This document shows positions 60,089 through 64,000 of a stretch of 64,000 nucleotides of DNA, in pieces. Position 1 is the stretch's first letter, and each line of letters starts with the position of its first letter. The position numbers and the translations under genes are program-made. This stretch comes from Hoeflea sp. (GTDB lineage: Bacteria > Pseudomonadota > Alphaproteobacteria > Rhizobiales > Rhizobiaceae), in the NCBI RefSeq assembly GCF_002733955.1, contig NZ_NVXQ01000007.1, positions 124,492-188,491 on the forward strand, read 5' to 3'. The notes beneath the pieces were generated by a model that was not told where the DNA came from, did not search any database, and saw only the letters and a list, made by a program, of their open reading frames with translations.

Positions 60089-61954
60089 TCAGGCGGCGCG
60101 GGCTCTTCCGCCTGCCTGGTGTGCCGCGGAATGTCCTGTGCCGATGTCGAACTGGTCGACCATGCTGGTCAGGTTGCGGGCGCTGCCTGCGAGCTTGTGC
60201 ATGACCGCAGTGGCCTCTTCGACCATTGCCGCGTTCTGCTGAGTGACCTGGTCCATCTGGTTGACGGCGCCGTTGATCTCGCTGAGACCGGTGGTCTGTT
60301 CGCGGGCTGCAGTGGCAATGGAAGCGATGTGCTCGTTGATCGCGGCGACCTGCTCGGAAATCGAACCGAGAGCTTCACCGGTTTCATTGACCAGATGCAC
60401 GCCGCTTGCGACTTCTTCACCGGACTTGGTGATCAGGCCCTTGATGTCCTTGGCTGCACTCGCAGAGCGCTGTGCCAGTTCGCGGACTTCCTGGGCGACA
60501 ACCGCAAAGCCTTTGCCTGCTTCGCCGGCACGGGCTGCCTCGACGCCTGCATTGAGAGCCAGCAGGTTGGTCTGGAAGGCGATCTCGTCGATCACGCTGA
60601 TGATCTTGGAGATTTCGCCCGATGCCGATTCAATGCGCGACATGGCGTCGACAGCGTTGGAGACGACACCGCGTGAATTGACCGTGCTGCTCTGTGCCTT
60701 CTCGGCCATGTCACGGGCTTCTTCAGCCCGGGTGGCAGCGCTGCGAACGGTTGCGGTGATTTCATCGAGTGCAGCCGAGGTTTCCTCGAGCGAGGCTGCC
60801 TGCTGCTCGGTGCGGCGGGACAGATCGTCGGTTGCGGACTGCATTTCGGATGCGCCGGCATTGATCTCGTGGGTTTCGCCACGAAGCTCAGCCATGGTCT
60901 GGCTCAAGCGTTCGGCTGCGTGGTTGAAGTCCGTGCGCAGCTTTTCAAACTTGCCGGAGAACGGATGCTCAAGCCGGACGCCGAGTTTTCCGTCGCTGAG
61001 TGCGCTCAATCCCGTGCCCAGCTCGGCGATTGTCTTTTCAACCTCCTGATCGTGGGCGGATTTTTCGCTTTCGCGACGCTGACGCTCTGCATCGGTTTCA
61101 TGACGCTGCCGCTGCGAGGTCTCTTCCAGAGTCCGCTTTTCGATTGCGCCATCGCGCAGGATCGTCAGGGCGCGGGCCAGGGAGCCGATTTCGTTGCGCT
61201 GATCTTCACCCGGAACCTCGATGTCGAGATTGCCTTCGGAAAGCGATGTCGCCACCGAGGTCAGACGCGGAATGCCGGCCAGGACCTTCTTGTTGACCCA
61301 TGCGGCGATTGCCGTACCGGCCAGCAGAACAAGGATGGCGACGATGCCGATGGTCCAGTTGAGCTCGCTTGCCATGGCATCGATCTCGGCTGAACGAACA
61401 CCGGCGTAAAGGATGCCGATGGTGTCTCCGGTGGGCGAGTAGATCGGTTCATAGATGGTATAGTAGGGTGTTCCCAGGATCACCGCCTCGCCGCGGAACG
61501 TATCGCCCCTGGTCAGGATCGGGTAAACCGCACCCTTCTGGCCCAGAGGGGTTCCGACTGCGCGCTTGCCGTCTGGCTTGATGATGTTGGTGGTCTTGCG
61601 CCAGAAATCCTTGGTCTCGTCATCCCAGGCGAAGATCGTCGCCGTCTGACCGGTCATGCGGCCGATGGTGTCGATCATTTCATGGCTGGCAAACTCTGTC
61701 GGGATGGTTTCCATCTCGATGCGCTTGACGTTGCCGTCCTCTGCCCAGGTCACTGATGTGCCGGGCACATCGCGTGATACGATGGTTGCGGCGGTACGCA
61801 GGCTGGTGTTCTGGCTATCAACCGCCTGCTCTTGAATGCGCGAGCTGATATTGGCGGAAACTGCAAGTTCCAAAGCCGCAAGAGCGATCAGAAGAATTGT
61901 GGTGGTCACAACCGTGACGGTTTTAACAACCCCGAAGCGTGAGAATAGTGACAT
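60089..61954 (-). CDS. Methyl-accepting chemotaxis protein
   Basis: A 621-residue receptor. TM1 is [20 protein letters not shown]; residues about 35-205 form a periplasmic single-Cache domain ([40 protein letters not shown]-like [20 protein letters not shown]); TM2 is [20 protein letters not shown]; a HAMP and long helical region with heptads follow, then the signalling tip [20 protein letters not shown]. It ends in a short tail without the NWETF CheR site. Gene lies between petR and the kinase gene, with its own terminator, so it may be an insertion into an ancestral two-component locus. Confidence 0.93.
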   Translation of the reverse strand: MSLFSRFGVVKTVTVVTTTILLIALAALELAVSANISSRIQEQAVDSQNTSLRTAATIVSRDVPGTSVTWAEDGNVKRIEMETIPTEFASHEMIDTIGRMTGQTATIFAWDDETKDFWRKTTNIIKPDGKRAVGTPLGQKGAVYPILTRGDTFRGEAVILGTPYYTIYEPIYSPTGDTIGILYAGVRSAEIDAMASELNWTIGIVAILVLLAGTAIAAWVNKKVLAGIPRLTSVATSLSEGNLDIEVPGEDQRNEIGSLARALTILRDGAIEKRTLEETSQRQRHETDAERQRRESEKSAHDQEVEKTIAELGTGLSALSDGKLGVRLEHPFSGKFEKLRTDFNHAAERLSQTMAELRGETHEINAGASEMQSATDDLSRRTEQQAASLEETSAALDEITATVRSAATRAEEARDMAEKAQSSTVNSRGVVSNAVDAMSRIESASGEISKIISVIDEIAFQTNLLALNAGVEAARAGEAGKGFAVVAQEVRELAQRSASAAKDIKGLITKSGEEVASGVHLVNETGEALGSISEQVAAINEHIASIATAAREQTTGLSEINGAVNQMDQVTQQNAAMVEEATAVMHKLAGSARNLTSMVDQFDIGTGHSAAHQAGGRARAA

Positions 61955-62165
61955 AGCTTTACCCCATGATTTTGAACTAAATTAGCCTCAAATAGTTAAG
62001 GAATTTCGACCTAAACCCGTAGTTTCTCAGGGGGGCATACTGCAGGGGTAAGCTTGCGGGCTGGCAGGGATACAGACCACTGCGTTCCGCCGTTCGGATG
62101 AGCGGCAGGTTGGAATTTGCTTTCGAGAGGGGTGTCTGGTTGTGTGCCAGTAACGGGAGCCGATG

Positions 62166-62870
62166 CTAGACCTTGGTTTCGACGCTCAGCCTGTACCCAA
62201 TGCCGCGCACCGTCTGCAGCCAGACCGGATTGGCCGGATCATCCTCGATCTTGCGGCGGAGGCGATTGATCTGAACGTCGATGGTGCGTTCGCCGACTTC
62301 AATATCTGCTCCAACTAGTTCATGGCGTGGAACCGTGTCCCCGGCGTTCTCGGCAAACGTAACCATGATCTCGCGCTCACGATCGGTCAGCCGTACCGGT
62401 TCGCCGGATTTTTTCAGTTCGCGACGGGAAATGACGAAGGTGAAGGGGCCGAACACGACCTGTTCGATCTTCGGGGGGGAGGGCTGGCCGCCGCGCTTGA
62501 GGATGTTGTTGATCCTGAGCACCAGTTCTCGCGGGTTGAAGGGTTTTGCGAGATAGTCATCAGCACCGGCTTCAAGTCCGTCGATGCGGGCTTCGCCTTC
62601 GGCCAGCGCCGTGAGCATCAGGATCGGCACGTTCTTGAGCTCGCGCAGGGAACGGGTCAGCGACAAGCCGCTCTCGCCGGGCATCATCACATCGACGATG
62701 AGAAGATCAAAATCCATGCCTTCGAGTTTTCGGCGCGCTTCGTCGGCGTCAGCGGCGGTGGTGACGCGAAATCCCTGTTCGGACAGATAGCGCGACAGCA
62801 GATCGCGGATGCGGGTGTCGTCATCGACCACGAGAAGATGGGCCGCATCATCCGGCAAGGGGTTTGTCAT
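62166..62870 (-). CDS. petR: OmpR-family response regulator, PetR-like
   Basis: A 234-residue regulator. Receiver: LLVVDDDTRIRDLL (acidic pair), IVDVMMPGESGL (phosphorylated Asp), MLTALAEGE and LAKPFNPREL (Lys). DNA-binding winged helix: LTDREREIMVTFAENAGDTV, RTIDVQINRLRRKIEDDPAN. Overlaps the marR-type gene by ATGA. In Rhodobacter the matching pair petP/petR is needed for cytochrome bc1 expression, which is also encoded in this window; the link is inferred by homology. Confidence 0.88.
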   Translation of the reverse strand: MTNPLPDDAAHLLVVDDDTRIRDLLSRYLSEQGFRVTTAADADEARRKLEGMDFDLLIVDVMMPGESGLSLTRSLRELKNVPILMLTALAEGEARIDGLEAGADDYLAKPFNPRELVLRINNILKRGGQPSPPKIEQVVFGPFTFVISRRELKKSGEPVRLTDREREIMVTFAENAGDTVPRHELVGADIEVGERTIDVQINRLRRKIEDDPANPVWLQTVRGIGYRLSVETKV

Positions 62871-63400
62871 CTGCGTTGTCCCTCTTTCATATCATCCTGA
62901 TCTGCCGCCCCGCTGCGATTGGCAGAATTGATCATGCCGGAAAGGAACGTCTTGACCGCCGCACGTCCGCTTTCGTCCAGACCTTTCATTGCATCTGCGA
63001 TACGGCAAGACTGTGGCCTTGCCAATGCCAATGCCAGCTCGCGTCCCCGCGCTGTAGGGAACAGCTTGCGCTGCCTGCGGTCTTCGGGACCCGCGACCTG
63101 GGCAATATAGCCTGAATCGATCAGTTGCTTGAGCACCCTTGCAAGCGACTGCTTGGTGATCTTGAGCGTATCGAGCAAGGCTGCCACGGTCAGGCCCGGC
63201 TCGCGGTTGACGAAGTGGACGACACGGTGATGCGCCCGTCCGAAGCCGGAGGTGTCGAGGATCGCGTCGGGATCGGAGATAAAATCGCGATAGGCGAAAA
63301 ACAGCAGTTCTATGATTTCGAAATCAATGCCGTCGATTTCCCCCATAGGTGTTTCAAGAATTTCGGCGTTTTCGGGGTTGATTGCGCCCGTATGGCTCAT
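62867..63400 (-). CDS. petP: MarR-family transcriptional regulator, PetP-like
   Basis: A 177-residue MarR regulator with a helix-turn-helix (TVAALLDTLKITKQSLARVL) and the wing with DRRQRKLF. Its coupling to petR by a four-base overlap is the arrangement known for petP/petR. Divergent from ilvE, so the 205-nt gap may carry sites it controls. N-terminal part NAEILETPMGEIDGIDFEII is typical of this subgroup. Confidence 0.88.
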   Translation of the reverse strand: MSHTGAINPENAEILETPMGEIDGIDFEIIELLFFAYRDFISDPDAILDTSGFGRAHHRVVHFVNREPGLTVAALLDTLKITKQSLARVLKQLIDSGYIAQVAGPEDRRQRKLFPTARGRELALALARPQSCRIADAMKGLDESGRAAVKTFLSGMINSANRSGAADQDDMKEGQRR

Positions 63401-63605
63401 GGCGACTTTTCCTTTCGAATATGTCAGCTATGTTGACATAAATTGGCGCAATTGCTAGCGTCGATTTGCGCGCGGGGCATCGCCTTGCCCGCCGGCTTGC
63501 CAATGCCCGTTTGCCTCACGCCTTGATGCGGCGCTTGCGCCACGGTCACCGACACCGGCTTGAAACAACCATTATCACGGCGGCATACCGCCTGGAGGAA
63601 ACGTG

Positions 63606-64000
63606 ATGGCGTCCGTACCTTTTGACCAACTCGAAGGTGAAATCTGGTTCAACGGTGAATTCGTGCCGTGGAAGGACGCGAAGGTTCACGTCCTGACCCA
63701 TGGTTTGCATTATGCCAGTGCCGTGTTCGAGGGCGAACGTGCCTATGGCGGCGAAATCTTCAAGCTGACCGAACACACCGAGCGCCTGCACACATCAGCG
63801 GATATTCTCGGCTTCAAGATCCCTTACAGCGTCGCGGAGATCGATCAGGCCTGCGTTGATCTTCTTGCCCGGCAAGGGTTTGAAGACGCCTATGTCCGCC
63901 CGATCGCCTGGCGCGGATCGGAAATGATGGGCGTGTCGGCCCAGACCAACAAGATCAATCTCGCGATCGCCATCTGGCAATGGCCGAGCTACTTCAAGCC
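63606..64000 (+). CDS. ilvE: Branched-chain amino acid aminotransferase, 3' end outside window
   Basis: Open to the end of the window (131 of an expected ~290 residues). MASVPFDQLEGEIWFNGEFV, HGLHYASAVFEGERAYGGEI and RLHTSADILGF are the N-terminal signature of class IV BCAT. Converts branched-chain 2-oxo acids to Leu, Ile and Val with glutamate. The PLP lysine lies beyond the window. Start ATG 63606 follows GGAGG at 63594-63598, a good ribosome site. Confidence 0.93.
   Translation, partial: MASVPFDQLEGEIWFNGEFVPWKDAKVHVLTHGLHYASAVFEGERAYGGEIFKLTEHTERLHTSADILGFKIPYSVAEIDQACVDLLARQGFEDAYVRPIAWRGSEMMGVSAQTNKINLAIAIWQWPSYFK

Overview
This window looks like chromosomal DNA of a Rhizobiales alphaproteobacterium. 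A marine Hoeflea-like relative fits best, but that is inferred from gene content and gene order, not from a marker-gene comparison. The pointers are a trmL...petABC block, an rplY-pth-...-ychF-maoC-maoC series, a petP/petR (MarR/OmpR) pair next to ilvE, the long-form leuA, carboxyspermidine-type polyamine genes, high GC, and families of palindromic intergenic repeats. Most genes are housekeeping. No rRNA, tRNA, CRISPR array or prophage was seen.

Layout. 1-2919: the end of a GNAT acetyltransferase and a two-gene polyamine unit (carboxynorspermidine synthase, nspC). 2920-5923: a gene-poor accessory patch with a 155-bp element bounded by perfect 36-bp inverted repeats, a hairpin-rich orphan stretch, a complete IS481-type insertion sequence whose transposase needs a -1 frameshift, and a small GIY-YIG gene between two direct copies of a 135-bp palindromic repeat. 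5982-8847: leuA behind a leucine attenuator whose leader peptide may be leaderless, then a hydrolase. 9017-15449: a metallophosphoesterase, a NUDIX protein, an ABC-2 exporter, a DUF302 protein, a glutathionyl-hydroquinone reductase-like GST and a GNAT. 15558-18959: a compact osmolyte operon (its own gpsA, a phosphatase, ggpS) predicted to make glucosylglycerol. 19097-25904: a MoxR/DUF58/BatA-like four-gene cluster. 26124-31808: DUF1285, nudL-like, cca, DUF1059, an inositol-phosphatase-like gene, a J-domain protein and hemF. 31824-33249: soxR with a well-formed sox box driving a VOC gene, and trmL. 33588-40334: two tandem ABC exporters, then the cytochrome bc1 operon petABC. 40497-47398: apt, two maoC genes, ychF, a YHS protein, a GNAT, pth and rplY, the last behind its own leader terminator. 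47560-49856: chromate resistance genes (rhodanese-ChrB and chrA) behind a probable chrB-type structured RNA. 49923-58365: prs, a lipoprotein, an M24 peptidase, a YfiH protein, a MidA-like methyltransferase, lgt, ubiK, YbjN, proC and csaA. 58395-64000: an EnvZ-like kinase, a chemoreceptor, petR, petP and the start of ilvE.

How it fits together. Amino-acid supply (leuA, ilvE, proC), respiration (petABC, with petP/petR in the same window), haem (hemF), quinone support (ubiK), translation (rplY, pth, ychF, cca, trmL) and envelope functions (lgt, ABC exporters, MoxR cluster) form the core. Stress functions are interspersed: the osmolyte operon, SoxR sensing and chromate efflux.

The places most worth a second look are: the intergenic region 56306-56690, which packs three DnaA-box-like 9-mers and nine GANTC methylation sites plus a candidate small RNA; the repeat-GIY-YIG-repeat cassette with a compensatory base change between its two repeats; the RNA-based control regions ahead of leuA, rplY and chrB; and the osmolyte operon carrying its own glycerol-3-phosphate dehydrogenase.
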